Counted from the first letter of the stretch, positions 12,255 to 22,357 are shown. The stretch is DNA of 24,268 bases from Eubacteriales Family XIII. Incertae Sedis bacterium (GCA_031272745.1 JAISTF010000197.1:1-24268), one strand, 5' to 3'. Notes: generated by a model from the sequence alone, not told the origin. Made by a program: numbers and translations.

Positions 12255-12389
12255 CTATGCGGAAAGTTTCTTCCGCCCGCGCAACCGCCGGCGCTTCAGC
12301 ACGTTGCGCCCGTTTTTCGTCGACATTCTTTTGCGAAAACCATGTTCCTTTTGCCTTTGCCGCTTCTTCGGCTGATACGTCATCTTCAT
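12255..12389 (-). CDS. rpmH: 50S ribosomal protein L34
   Basis: A 44-residue, very basic ribosomal protein of the large subunit: MKMTYQPKKRQRQKEHGFRK, then RMSTKNGRNVLKRRRLRGRK and KLSA. The HGFRxRM and GRxVLxRRRxxGRxxL signatures are complete. Start at ATG 12389; a second ATG two codons in (12383) is possible, but family members normally begin MKxTxQP. A weak AAGGAAG precedes it. It is the first gene of a six-gene operon read leftwards from a perfect consensus promoter. Confidence 0.95.
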   Translation of the reverse strand: MKMTYQPKKRQRQKEHGFRKRMSTKNGRNVLKRRRLRGRKKLSA

Positions 12390-12478
12390 GCTGTCCGTTA
12401 CTTCCTTTCTTCCTTCTATCTGTCATCCGGCCCTGAATTCCAAACCGGCTTTTCCCGCTCGCACACACAAGCCCTACA

Positions 12479-12507
12479 ATTATATGCGCCCGCGCCCGCG
12501 CTGTCAA
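12479..12507 (-). promoter_or_regulatory. Perfect consensus promoter of the rpmH operon
   Basis: TTGACA (12507-12502), a 17-nt spacer and TATAAT (12484-12479) on the minus strand match the housekeeping consensus exactly. The -35 overlaps the recF stop codon (12506-12504). The predicted start is near 12472, leaving an ~80-nt leader before rpmH. This strength suits ribosomal protein synthesis. Confidence 0.88.
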
Positions 12508-13586
12508 AAGGAAATTTTTCCCTCTGTAACCGTGAACACGTTCGCGCCCGCGGGATAGTCCGGCACTTCCGCCGTCGTCACAAAAACCTGGTTGTCCCGA
12601 AAGACCGAGAGGATGCGTTCCTGCCTTCCCGCGTCGAGCTCGCTCATCACGTCGTCCAAAAGCAGGATCGCGTCTTCGCCCGTCTCTCGCTTGATGAGCG
12701 CGCGTTCCGCGAGCCGGAGCGAGAGCGCCGCCGTGCGCTGCTGGCCCTGCGACCCGTAGATGCGCAGGTCGCGTCCGTTCAGCGTGAGCGCCATGTCGTC
12801 GCGGTGCGGGCCGGTTTCGGTCGCGTGCAGGAAGAGATCGCGGTCGCGGTTTTTTTGCAAGTCCTCTTTGCAGGATTCCCGGGACAGACCCGAGAAGGAC
12901 GGACTGTAAGAAACCGAGAGCGCATCCCTTCCGTCGGAAATCTGCTTCACGCTTTCCGCGCTTTCCTCCGCAAGCGCCGCGATGTACGACACGCGCTCTT
13001 CCATCACGGCCGCGCCCGCCTCCGCAAGCTGCTCGTCATAGACGTCCAACAGCTCCGGCGAAGGCGCGTCCTGCTTCAACAGCGCGTTGCGGCTTTTCAA
13101 AATCCCCCGGTATTTCTTCAGCTTGTGATAGTAAAGCGGCCGGAGCAAGATGATCTCCCGATCCAAAAACCGCCGCCGCACATCCGGCCCCCCCTTCACC
13201 ACCGCAAGATCCTCCGGCGAAAACACGATCGTATAAATCCCGCCGAGCAAATCCACCACGGAACTCCGCTCCGCCCCGTTCACGACGAATTTTCGCACGC
13301 CGGCCCCGTGCGGCCCGCTCGCCGACCAAACGATCTCCACCGTATACGGCGCGCCGCCCTTCTCAAAAACCCCCTTCACAAAAAAAGACGCTTCCCCCTC
13401 CCGCAGCAACTCCGCCTCTCTCCTCGTCCGAAACGACTTCGCCATCGACAAAAAATTGATCGCCTCAATCAAATTCGTCTTCCCCTGCCCGTTCTCCCCG
13501 CAAACCAAATTGAGCCTCTCATCAAAAAAAACCTCTCCCCCCTCATAATTCCTGAAATTCCGCAACTCCAAACTCTTTATGATCAT
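12504..13586 (-). CDS. recF: DNA replication/repair protein RecF
   Basis: SMC-like ATPase that loads RecA at gaps with RecO and RecR. 360 residues from the ATG at 13586, chosen because GGGGGA lies just upstream and the family start is MxIxxLxLxNFRNY; a TTG 5 codons earlier is less likely. Walker A is GENGQGKTNL (~31-40), the ABC signature YGSQGQQRTAALSLRLAE, and Walker B AILLLDDVMSELD. At residues ~228-238, in the variable region before KNRDRDL/TGPHRDD, a palindromic repeat copy encodes FSGLSRES, the same peptide as in MnmE. It follows dnaN after a 200-bp gap; the usual small S4-domain gene yaaA is absent from that gap. Confidence 0.95.
   Translation of the reverse strand: MIIKSLELRNFRNYEGGEVFFDERLNLVCGENGQGKTNLIEAINFLSMAKSFRTRREAELLREGEASFFVKGVFEKGGAPYTVEIVWSASGPHGAGVRKFVVNGAERSSVVDLLGGIYTIVFSPEDLAVVKGGPDVRRRFLDREIILLRPLYYHKLKKYRGILKSRNALLKQDAPSPELLDVYDEQLAEAGAAVMEERVSYIAALAEESAESVKQISDGRDALSVSYSPSFSGLSRESCKEDLQKNRDRDLFLHATETGPHRDDMALTLNGRDLRIYGSQGQQRTAALSLRLAERALIKRETGEDAILLLDDVMSELDAGRQERILSVFRDNQVFVTTAEVPDYPAGANVFTVTEGKISF
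12871..12903. repeat. 33-bp palindromic element, copy B, in frame inside recF
   Basis: CAGGATTCCCGGGACAGACC followed by CGAGAAGGAC aligns with copy A in mnmE at about 25 of 33 positions. Strand relative to the gene and reading frame are also the same, so it too is read as FSGLSRES. The central inverted repeat (TCCCGGGACAGACCCGAGA) is slightly decayed, which suggests an older insertion. Confidence 0.8.
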
Positions 13587-13600
13587 GCGATAATCCCCCA

Positions 13601-13675
13601 AAAAAATAAAAAAGAATTATGAAGCAAAGCAAAATGCACCATTTTGCGGAGCTTTATAATTTTTTTTATTTTTCT
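13601..13675. repeat. AT-armed hairpin 1 with a 43-bp core shared with hairpin 2
   Basis: The core (13617-13659) starts TTATGAAGC, contains GCAAAATG-CAC-CATTTTGC and ends GCTTTATAA. It is base-for-base identical to the core at 13712-13754. Outside the core the arms A6TA6GAA (left) and T8ATTTTT (right) are complementary to each other but unlike those of hairpin 2. Lying between dnaN and recF, it could terminate transcription in both directions (A-rich before, T-rich after). Confidence 0.8.
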
Positions 13676-13700
13676 CTTTCTCGTATTCATACACATGATA

Positions 13701-13765
13701 GAAAAATATATTTATGAAGCAAAGCAAAATGCACCATTTTGCGGAGCTTTATAAATATATTTTTC
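13701..13765. repeat. AT-armed hairpin 2 with an identical 43-bp core
   Basis: Core 13712-13754 is identical to that of hairpin 1. The flanks GAAAAATATAT (13701-13711) and ATATATTTTTC (13755-13765) are perfectly complementary, giving a stem of about 31 bp. It lies 22 bp downstream of the dnaN stop and probably acts as a terminator or processing site between dnaN and recF. Confidence 0.8.
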
Positions 13766-13786
13766 GTCCTTCTATAAAATACTCCC

Positions 13787-14917
13787 TTATATATTCACCG
13801 TTGACAACCGTACCGGCAAAATCAAATACGTAAACGCATCCCCTTCAAGAGCCCTCATCACCGCCGGACTGATACTCGTCCCAAATTCCAGCACCACCGA
13901 CTCCTCCCCCGCGGCCCGCAGCGCTTCTTTCAAAAACCGCGCATCAAACCCAATCTCCAAATCTTCCCCTTCTTTGTCAATCGCCACGGTTTCTTTCCCG
14001 CGCCCCGCGTTGGAACGCGAAGAAACAATCAGCGAATCATCCGTTATGGAAAAACGGACGAATGAAGATTTTCCGTCTTCCGCTTTCAGAATTCCCGCGA
14101 GCTCCACCGCGTTCAAAAGCTCTTCGCGCCGGGCCACAAATTTCACGGAAAACTCTTTCGGAAGCACCTCTTTGTATTTGATGTAGTCCCCGTTGAGCAG
14201 GTTCATGCGCACGACTGTGTCTTCCGTTTCGAGCACGGCTCTGTTTTCCCCTATTTCAAGCGTCGCTTCCGCTTCCTCGGTTCCCGCGTCCGCGAGGATT
14301 TTTCCCGCTTCGCGCAGCATCTTCGCCGGAATGACCGCGGTCAGCTTCTCTTCTTTCAGCTCTTCCCTGTAATCCCTGCGGATGGCCACCCTGTAGCCGT
14401 CGAGTGCCACGAGCGCCATATTACCTTCTTCCAATTCAAACAAAACGCCCGTGATCACGCCGCGCGATTCGTCCGTGCTCGCCGCGAAGCAAACCCCTTC
14501 GATCATTTCCCGAAGCGCCGCTTTTTCCACTTTTATTTTCTTTCCCTCTTCCGCGCCTTCGATGCGGGGAAATTCACTCTCTTCAATGCCTTGTATTTCA
14601 TTGTCCGTCGTTTCCGTGCGAATCGAAAGAATATTCTTTTCGTCCGTCATAAGCACGACGTCCTCTTCGGGCAGATTTCTTATAAAATCCGAAAACATCC
14701 GCGCATCCACGACGACCGCTCCTTCTTCGTTCACGATGGCCGACACGCCCGTCGTGATCGCGAGCTGGATGTCCGTCGCCGAAAGGCTGATCTTTAAGTC
14801 TCCCTCGGTTTTGATGAGCACGCCTTTCGTGATGCCGAGCGTGGAAACCGGAGAAACCGCTTTTGTGACAATTCCGAGCGCCTTGACGAGATTTGATTTC
14901 TTGCAGATGATTTTCAC
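13787..14917 (-). CDS. dnaN: DNA polymerase III beta subunit (sliding clamp)
   Basis: Ring-shaped dimeric clamp that tethers polymerase and other enzymes to DNA. 376 residues, typical. The N-terminal MKIICKKSNLVKALGIVTKAVS, central segments LREMIEGVCFAASTDESRG and VALDGYRVAIR, and C-terminal LPVRLS are clamp hallmarks across the three repeated domains. It follows dnaA by 150 bp on the same strand. That gap is AT-rich and filled with DnaA-box-like sequences, so it is also part of the origin. A long hairpin pair separates it from recF. Confidence 0.97.
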   Translation of the reverse strand: MKIICKKSNLVKALGIVTKAVSPVSTLGITKGVLIKTEGDLKISLSATDIQLAITTGVSAIVNEEGAVVVDARMFSDFIRNLPEEDVVLMTDEKNILSIRTETTDNEIQGIEESEFPRIEGAEEGKKIKVEKAALREMIEGVCFAASTDESRGVITGVLFELEEGNMALVALDGYRVAIRRDYREELKEEKLTAVIPAKMLREAGKILADAGTEEAEATLEIGENRAVLETEDTVVRMNLLNGDYIKYKEVLPKEFSVKFVARREELLNAVELAGILKAEDGKSSFVRFSITDDSLIVSSRSNAGRGKETVAIDKEGEDLEIGFDARFLKEALRAAGEESVVLEFGTSISPAVMRALEGDAFTYLILPVRLSTVNI

Positions 14918-14961
14918 AGATTTTTTCCTTTCTTCAATAAAATTTTTTTTGTTATTTGTCC

Positions 14962-15064
14962 TATGGATATGTGGATAACTTCTATGGACAACCGTAAAAA
15001 GCCGTTTTTCGTCTCTTTTCTTTATGGATAAACCATATGGATATTATTTCGGTTTTGTGGATAG
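14962..15064. other. DnaA-box cluster between dnaA and dnaN (origin subregion)
   Basis: Six box-like 9-mers share one orientation: TATGGATAT (14962), TGTGGATAA (14970, perfect), TATGGACAA (14983), TATGGATAA (15023), TATGGATAT (15036) and TGTGGATAG (15056). The region is much more AT-rich than the surroundings and includes a run of eight T (14943-14950). In Bacillus the corresponding dnaA-dnaN gap (incC) holds the unwinding element; the same role here is inferred. Confidence 0.7.
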
Positions 15065-15067
15065 CTG

Positions 15068-16417
15068 TCAACACTCTTCTTCTATTTTTTCCCGAAGCTC
15101 CTCTACAATGCTTGCAAGTTGCGCGTTTATCTTGATTTCCGCCTTTATTTTATCATGTCCGTGATGCACGGTGGAATAGTCCTTGAAGAAGGCTTTTGCA
15201 ATCTGAGGAAAAGAAAGAGCCGTCATTTCGCGCGTCAGATACATCGCAATCTGCCTCGGAAGCGCGAGGGAACTCGTCCTCTCCTTGGAATCAATCTGCG
15301 TGACCGTGATGCCAAAGTAAGAAGCGACGGTTTTTTTGACGTCTTTGTAGGAAACGGCACCGAGGCCGCTCATCGCGACGACGTCTTTCAATATCTGCTT
15401 TGCCAAGCCCTTTGAAAAAGAAGAGCCGGAAATCTTCGCAAACGCGACGACGCGGTTGAAGGCCGATTCGAGATCGCGGACGTTCGTACGGACGATTTCC
15501 GCGATGAAATTGATGACTTCCATCAGATCCTCGTCCTCGGGAATGCCGTCGAGCGCTGCTTTTTTGCGGAGAATCGCGACTTTGATTTCATAAGAAGGGG
15601 GCTGCAGGTCGACCAAAAGACCGCTGCCGAGGCGACTTTGGAGACGCTCGTCGATGCCGAGCATGTCTTTCGGCGGCCGGTCGCTTGTGAAGACCATCTG
15701 CTTGCCCATATTGTACAGCGTGTTGTAGGTGTTGAAGACCTCTTCGACGGTCTTTTCCTTTTCGCTGATGAACTGGATGTCGTCGATGAGCAGCACGTCG
15801 ATGCCGCGATATTTCGACTTGAATTCGGACATCTTCTTTTGGAGATTGGCGCTCACGAACTCCTCGGTGAACGTTTCCGAGGAGACATAGAGCACCTTGC
15901 GCCGCGGAAAATGCTCAAGCACGTAGATGCCGATCGCGTTCATCAAATGCGTCTTGCCGAGGCCCGAACCGCCGTAGATGAAGAGGGGGCTGTACGCCTT
16001 GCCGGGCGCTTCCGCCACAGCCTGCGCGGCCTTCGCGGCGAAGCGGCTGTTGTCGCCGATGACGAAATTGTCAAAGGTGTAGCGCGGGTTGAAGATGTTC
16101 TCGCCTTCCAAGCCGGGGTTTTCCTTCTCCGCATGCTCGATCTTGGCGCCATGCGCGGACCGTTCGTGCGGAAGGACGAAATTGAGCAAAACCGGCGCCC
16201 CCCAGACATCGCTGGCGGCCTGCGCGATCTTGTCCGAATACTTCAGTTCGAGCTGGGCCTGGCGGAAATCGTTTTCCACCGAAAAATACAAGACGCCCGC
16301 CTGTTTGTCGTAGCGGAGAGGCTCCAGATCCTCGATCCACGCCTGATAATCCCGCTGTTCCACAGATTGTTTCAGTGACGTGCGCGTCATCTCCCAAAGT
16401 TCGGCTGTTGATTTCAT
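15068..16417 (-). CDS. dnaA: Chromosomal replication initiator DnaA
   Basis: AAA+ initiator that binds DnaA boxes and melts oriC. 449 residues from the ATG at 16417 (MKSTAELWEMTRTSLK). A TTG 11 codons upstream (16450) is in frame but adds atypical residues; a G-rich GGGGTAG lies before the ATG. Domain I is at ~1-85 (YFSVENDFRQAQLELKY). The AAA+ domain has Walker A YGGSGLGKTHLMNAIG and Walker B VLLIDDIQF. The C-terminal domain IV has REMTALSFPQIAKAFF and DYSTVHHGHDKI, which read the DnaA box. It is unusual that dnaA lies on the same strand as rpmH and diverges from gyrB. DnaA boxes flank both sides. Confidence 0.97.
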   Translation of the reverse strand: MKSTAELWEMTRTSLKQSVEQRDYQAWIEDLEPLRYDKQAGVLYFSVENDFRQAQLELKYSDKIAQAASDVWGAPVLLNFVLPHERSAHGAKIEHAEKENPGLEGENIFNPRYTFDNFVIGDNSRFAAKAAQAVAEAPGKAYSPLFIYGGSGLGKTHLMNAIGIYVLEHFPRRKVLYVSSETFTEEFVSANLQKKMSEFKSKYRGIDVLLIDDIQFISEKEKTVEEVFNTYNTLYNMGKQMVFTSDRPPKDMLGIDERLQSRLGSGLLVDLQPPSYEIKVAILRKKAALDGIPEDEDLMEVINFIAEIVRTNVRDLESAFNRVVAFAKISGSSFSKGLAKQILKDVVAMSGLGAVSYKDVKKTVASYFGITVTQIDSKERTSSLALPRQIAMYLTREMTALSFPQIAKAFFKDYSTVHHGHDKIKAEIKINAQLASIVEELREKIEEEC

Positions 16418-16467
16418 TTCTACCCCAAGTGCTTTCTGTCCATACCCCAAGCGAAGCGAATATGACT

Positions 16468-16476
16468 AAGATACCA
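16468..16476 (-). promoter_or_regulatory. Possible extended -10 promoter of dnaA
   Basis: TGGTATCTT on the minus strand (16476-16468) gives TG-n-TATCTT, about 50 nt before the dnaA start. The -35 position (TTGCAG, 17 nt upstream) matches only at TTG. DnaA boxes begin about 37 bp further upstream, consistent with autoregulation. Confidence 0.35.
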
Positions 16477-16512
16477 CGCAAACGGAGTCGCTGCAAGACG
16501 CAAAAGCAAAAC

Positions 16513-16630
16513 TTATCCACAAAAACGCCATAGTTATCCACAAGTTTTCTGGGGACAAGTTTCCGCGGGATTTCGCGCCGCGCAAACCTTATCCGCAAGC
16601 ACGCCCGTTCTATGGAAAAATCCATCCACA
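16513..16630. other. oriC DnaA-box cluster upstream of dnaA
   Basis: Two perfect TTATCCACA boxes at 16513-16521 and 16534-16542 (21 bp apart, two helical turns), then TTATCCGCA at 16589-16597 and CCATCCACA at 16622-16630, all in the same orientation. Genes diverge from this point on both sides. Together with the cluster at 14962-15064 this forms a bipartite origin around dnaA. Confidence 0.85.
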
Positions 16631-16663
16631 GGCCCGCCCCCGCCCCATTTCCGATTTTCGGTC

Positions 16664-16692
16664 TTTACAAAATAACAAAACCGTGCTATTGT
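16664..16692 (+). promoter_or_regulatory. Candidate promoter of the Phd/PIN module
   Basis: TTTACA (16664-16669), a 17-nt spacer and TATTGT (16687-16692) read toward the antitoxin gene at 16740. The predicted start is near 16699. The promoter abuts the last DnaA-box-like site. Phd-type antitoxins usually repress their own promoter, but I see no clear operator palindrome. Confidence 0.5.
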
Positions 16693-16739
16693 GTCTTTAT
16701 AAACAGACCTGTTTTGTTTGTGAAAAAGGAGCGAAAACG

Positions 16740-16964
16740 ATGGAGATTTCGGTATCGGAACTGAAGGAACACGCCGGAAAATACGTGAAAATGGCGGATC
16801 AGGAAGACGTCTATATCACCATCCACGGAAGAACCGTCGCGAAACTGACAAGCGCAAAAGGGGACAAAGTCGCGGCGCTGGAACGGTTGCGCGGCTGCCT
16901 GCCGTCGACGCTGACGGACGAGGACGTGGACCGGATGCGGTTTGAAAGGATTTGGAACAGATGA
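16740..16964 (+). CDS. Phd/YefM-type antitoxin
   Basis: A 74-residue small protein starting MEISVSELKEHAGKYVKMAD, with the Phd/YefM pattern of an N-terminal DNA-binding fold (MxxxVSELKxHxGKYxxxA...VYITxHGRTVAKL) and a charged, probably disordered C-terminus that would wrap the toxin. The ATG at 16740 is preferred over an upstream ATG (16683) because AAAGGAG sits 8 nt before it. The stop overlaps the toxin start as ATGA. It neutralises the adjacent PIN-domain toxin and probably autorepresses the operon. Confidence 0.85.
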   Translation: MEISVSELKEHAGKYVKMADQEDVYITIHGRTVAKLTSAKGDKVAALERLRGCLPSTLTDEDVDRMRFERIWNR

Positions 16965-17440
16965 TACGCGTACTTGTGGACACAAACGTCGTGATTGACT
17001 CGTTTGCGCAGCGGGGGGAATTTGCGCTTGCGGCGGACAGGCTGATCGACTACATGGAAGAGGACAGGATGCAAGCCTATATCACGGCCAGCACCGCGAC
17101 GGACATTTTCCATCTGCTCGTGCGGATGCTCGGCAAAGAGCGGGGAAGGGAACGGTTTGTGGATATTTTCGACACGTTCGGGGTGGTTTCCGTGACGGGC
17201 GAAAATTGCAGGGAAGCGCTCCGGTCCGGCATCTGGGATTTTGAAGACGCCCTGCTGATTCGCTGCGCGGAGAAAATCGAAGCGGACGCCATCGTGACGC
17301 GCGACGAGGCCCTGCTCACAAATTCGTATGCGCGCGGGCTGATGAACCCGCAGGAGTTTGTAGACCGGATGGAGGCCGGTCTTTTTCATACAACGCTCCA
17401 CGAAGATGAGGACATCCGCTACTATGCGGGCGAAAAATGA
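16961..17440 (+). CDS. PIN-domain (VapC-like) ribonuclease toxin
   Basis: A 159-residue PIN-fold nuclease, predicted to cleave RNA (tRNA or rRNA in characterised VapC proteins). The acidic residues expected of the active site are visible: Asp in RVLVDTNVVID (residues ~3-11), an Asp/Glu region in GIWDFEDALLIRCAE, and Asp in AIVTRDEALL. The ATG at 16961 overlaps the antitoxin stop (ATGA); a TTG three codons earlier is less likely. Upstream GAAAGGA can serve as the RBS. The pair sits between oriC and gyrB, an unusual place for a TA module. The target RNA cannot be told from sequence. Confidence 0.85.
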   Translation: MIRVLVDTNVVIDSFAQRGEFALAADRLIDYMEEDRMQAYITASTATDIFHLLVRMLGKERGRERFVDIFDTFGVVSVTGENCREALRSGIWDFEDALLIRCAEKIEADAIVTRDEALLTNSYARGLMNPQEFVDRMEAGLFHTTLHEDEDIRYYAGEK

Positions 17441-17519
17441 CCGCCGCGCGGGGGCGCGAACACAGTATTACATTTGAGTGACAGCGCGGGGGCGGACGCT
17501 GTGCGAAAACCACTTTATA

Positions 17520-17528
17520 TGGTATAAT
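17520..17528 (+). promoter_or_regulatory. Extended -10 promoter of gyrB
   Basis: TGGTATAAT combines a perfect TATAAT (17523-17528) with the TGn extension, which can compensate for the absent -35. The predicted start is near 17535, giving a ~67-nt leader. The leader begins with a small hairpin (AGCTG-AAAAAA-CAGCT, 17532-17547). A GGAGAAGGGG RBS region lies 6-15 nt before the ATG at 17602. The 160-bp gap after the toxin gene holds nothing else obvious. Confidence 0.65.
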
Positions 17529-17601
17529 GAAGAGCTGAAAAAACAGCTTATATATAATATGTAGAAAATATTCCGATTCAAAGGAGAAGGGGTAGGAACG
17601 C

Positions 17602-19560
<1,959 letters not shown>

Positions 19561-19568
19561 GAGACCAA

Positions 19569-22034
19569 ATGGCTGACCAAATCGACGAAATGAAACTGAT
19601 TCAAACCGAGATCTACTCGGAGATGAAGACTTCGTACATCGACTACGCGATGAGCGTCATCGTCGCGCGCGCCCTGCCCGACGTCCGCGACGGACTCAAA
19701 CCCGTCCACCGGCGCATCCTCTACGGCATGAGCGAACTCGGCATCACGCCCGACAAGCCGCACAAGAAATCCGCGCGCATCGTCGGCGACGTCATGGGCA
19801 AATACCATCCGCATGGCGACAGCTCCATCTACGACGCGATGGTGCGTCTGGCGCAGGATTTTTCGATTCGCTATCCGCTCATCGACGGGCACGGCAATTT
19901 CGGCAACATCGACGGCGACAGCGCGGCGGCCATGCGTTATACGGAAGCCCGCATGAGCCCGCTTGCGCTGCAGATGCTGCGCGACATCGACAAGGAGACC
20001 GTCGACTTCATGCCCAACTTCGACGGCGAGGAAAAGGAGCCCATCGTCCTGCCGTCTCGCTTCCCGAACCTCTTGGTCAACGGGAGCAACGGCATCGCGG
20101 TCGGCATGGCGACGTCCATCCCGCCGCACAATCTGAAAGAGGTCATCGACGCGACCGTGCTGCTCATCGACAAACCCGAGGCGAGCGTCGACGAGCTCTG
20201 CAAGATTGTGAAGGGGCCGGATTTCCCGACGGGCGCGATCATCCTCGGCAAGAAGGGCGCGAGGGACGCCTACAAGACGGGGCGCGGTTCCGTGGTCGTG
20301 CGCGCGACGCACGAGTTCGAGGAGACGAAACGCGGCAAGCAGCAGATCGTCTTCACGTCGATCCCCTACCAGCTCAACAAGACAAACCTGCTCGAAAAGC
20401 TCGGCGACATCTGGCGCGAGAAAAAAATCGACGGCATCGCCGAGATCCGCGACGAGTCGTCGATGGAGGGCATCCGCATCGTCGTCGAGTTGAAAAAAGA
20501 CGCAAATCCGCAGGTGACGCTGAACCGGTTGTTCAAACAGACACAACTGCAGACCAGTTATTCGATGATCATGCTGGCGCTCGTCGACGGCGAGCCGCGC
20601 ATCCTCAATTTGCAGGAAATCCTGCTCCACTACATCGCGCATCAGAAGGAGATTTTGACGCGGCGCACGGTCTACGATCTGAAGAAGGCCGAGGCGCGCG
20701 CGCATATTTTGGAGGGGCTGCTCATCGCGCTCGAAAACATCGACGAGGTCATCAAGACGATCCGCGAGAGCTACGACGACGCGAAGGAACGGCTCATGGA
20801 GCGGTTCAAACTCAGCGATTTGCAGGCGCAGGCCATCCTCGAGATGCAGCTGCGGCGGCTGCAGGGGCTGGAGAAGGAGAAGATCGAGAAGGAGTACGCG
20901 GAGCTCAAGAAGATGATCGCGTACTACAAGGAGCTGCTCGCGGACGAGGCGAAGCTGATGGGCGTCGTGAAGGACGAGTTGCTCGAGATCAAGGACAAAT
21001 GGGGCGACGCGCGCAAGACGCAAATCACGGCGGCCGCGGAGGAGATCGAAGAAGAGGACCTCATCGCGGAGAGCCGCGTCGCGGTCACGCTGACGCACCT
21101 CGGCTACATCAAGCGCATCGATGCGGACGAGTACAAGATCCAGCGGCGCGGCGGCAAGGGCATCAAGGCGCTGACGACCAGAGACAACGATTTCGTGCGC
21201 GACCTCATCATCACGTCGACGCATGATTATTTAATGTTCTTTACAAATACGGGCAAGGTGCATAAAATAAAAGCGTACGAGATACCGGAGGCGCAGCGCA
21301 CCGCGAAGGGTACGCCGGCGATCAACTTCCTCAATCTCATGCAGCGGGAGCGCATCACGGCGCTGATGCCGATTCGGGAATTCCCGGAGGACCGCTACCT
21401 GATTTGCGTGACGAAGAAGGGGACGATCAAGAAGACGCCGTTGTCTCAGTACGACACGAGCCGCAAGACGGGCCTCATCGCGATCACGCTGAGGGACGGC
21501 GACGAGATGATCGGCATCAAGCAGAGCTCGGGCAGCGACCTCGTGCTCCTTGTGACGAAGTTCGGCAAGAGCATCTGCTTCAAGGAGGAGGACGTGCGCA
21601 GCATGGGCCGGACGGCGGGCGGCGTGCGCGGCATCAACCTCGAGGACGGGGACGAGGTCGTCGCGATGGATCTCGTGCAACCGGACGAGGAGCTGCTCGT
21701 CGTGACGCAGTACGGGCTCGGCAAGCGGACGCCGGTTTCGGAGTACACGGTGCAGCACCGCGGCGGCATGGGGCTGCTGACGTATGACAAGAAGAAGATC
21801 AAGAAGACGGGCGAGCTGATCGGCGCCTGCGTCGTGAAAGACGGCGACGAGATCATGCTGATCAATTCGGACGGCATCCTGATTCGCATCGAGGCCGGCG
21901 ACGTGCGTGTGCTCGGGAGGGCGACGCAGGGCGTCAAGATCATGAAGGTCGGAGAAGACGCGCAGATCATCGCGCTCGCGAAGGTCGCGAAGGAAGAGGA
22001 TGAGGAGGAAGACGAAAGTGGCAATGTCGATTAA
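19569..22034 (+). CDS. gyrA: DNA gyrase subunit A
   Basis: DNA-cleaving subunit of gyrase. 821 residues, normal. The catalytic Tyr is residue 124 (AAAMRYTEARMSP). The quinolone region reads KYHPHGDSSIYDAM, with Ser and Asp at the positions equivalent to E. coli Ser83/Asp87, so no common resistance change. The long coiled coil (YAELKKMIAYYKELLADEAKL) carries the exit gate. The C-terminal six-bladed wrapping domain contains the GyrA box QRRGGKG, which marks true gyrase as opposed to topoisomerase IV. The tail is Glu/Asp-rich. Its last codons overlap the rsbV-like start, coupling gyrase to a sigma-factor control module. Confidence 0.98.
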   Translation: MADQIDEMKLIQTEIYSEMKTSYIDYAMSVIVARALPDVRDGLKPVHRRILYGMSELGITPDKPHKKSARIVGDVMGKYHPHGDSSIYDAMVRLAQDFSIRYPLIDGHGNFGNIDGDSAAAMRYTEARMSPLALQMLRDIDKETVDFMPNFDGEEKEPIVLPSRFPNLLVNGSNGIAVGMATSIPPHNLKEVIDATVLLIDKPEASVDELCKIVKGPDFPTGAIILGKKGARDAYKTGRGSVVVRATHEFEETKRGKQQIVFTSIPYQLNKTNLLEKLGDIWREKKIDGIAEIRDESSMEGIRIVVELKKDANPQVTLNRLFKQTQLQTSYSMIMLALVDGEPRILNLQEILLHYIAHQKEILTRRTVYDLKKAEARAHILEGLLIALENIDEVIKTIRESYDDAKERLMERFKLSDLQAQAILEMQLRRLQGLEKEKIEKEYAELKKMIAYYKELLADEAKLMGVVKDELLEIKDKWGDARKTQITAAAEEIEEEDLIAESRVAVTLTHLGYIKRIDADEYKIQRRGGKGIKALTTRDNDFVRDLIITSTHDYLMFFTNTGKVHKIKAYEIPEAQRTAKGTPAINFLNLMQRERITALMPIREFPEDRYLICVTKKGTIKKTPLSQYDTSRKTGLIAITLRDGDEMIGIKQSSGSDLVLLVTKFGKSICFKEEDVRSMGRTAGGVRGINLEDGDEVVAMDLVQPDEELLVVTQYGLGKRTPVSEYTVQHRGGMGLLTYDKKKIKKTGELIGACVVKDGDEIMLINSDGILIRIEAGDVRVLGRATQGVKIMKVGEDAQIIALAKVAKEEDEEEDESGNVD

Positions 22035-22326
22035 CGCAAACAACAATGAAGCGGAAGGCGTGTGGGAGTTCAAGCTCGTCGGCGAGGTGGACATCAGCAA
22101 CGCGCATTATTTCAAGACGCAGCTGGAGACGGCGCTCGCGGAGAAAAAGCAAAACATCCGCATCGATCTGTCGGAGCTCAATTACATCGACAGCACGGGG
22201 CTCGGCGTCGTCATCGGATGTTATGGGCAGATCAAAAAAGAGGGACTGTCCGTCAAGCTGGTGGATCCGAAGCCAAACGTGAAGAAACTCCTGACGATTT
22301 CGGGTTTTGACAAGGTCTTGTTGTAG
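22018..22326 (+). CDS. rsbV: Anti-anti-sigma factor (RsbV/SpoIIAA-like STAS protein)
   Basis: A 102-residue STAS-domain switch protein. When unphosphorylated it binds the RsbW-type kinase and frees the sigma factor. The phosphorylation-site motif IDSTGLGVVIG (around residues 55-65) has the expected Ser. The GTG at 22018 is chosen because AGGAGG (22003-22008) is 9 nt upstream; the ATG two codons later (22024) would be 15 nt away and the ATG at 22000 would lack a good site. The start lies inside the gyrA 3' end (17-nt overlap), an unusual partner for this operon. It is followed by the kinase gene after 31 nt. Confidence 0.92.
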   Translation: MAMSINANNNEAEGVWEFKLVGEVDISNAHYFKTQLETALAEKKQNIRIDLSELNYIDSTGLGVVIGCYGQIKKEGLSVKLVDPKPNVKKLLTISGFDKVLL

Positions 22327-22357
22327 ACGCGCGGGCGCTTCGGAGGAGGGCGGAGAA

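Noticed and set aside
16415..16450. Upstream TTG start for dnaA at 16450
   Set aside because: It adds 11 residues not seen in the family. The internal ATG at 16417 has a G-rich sequence at suitable distance and gives a normal N-terminus.
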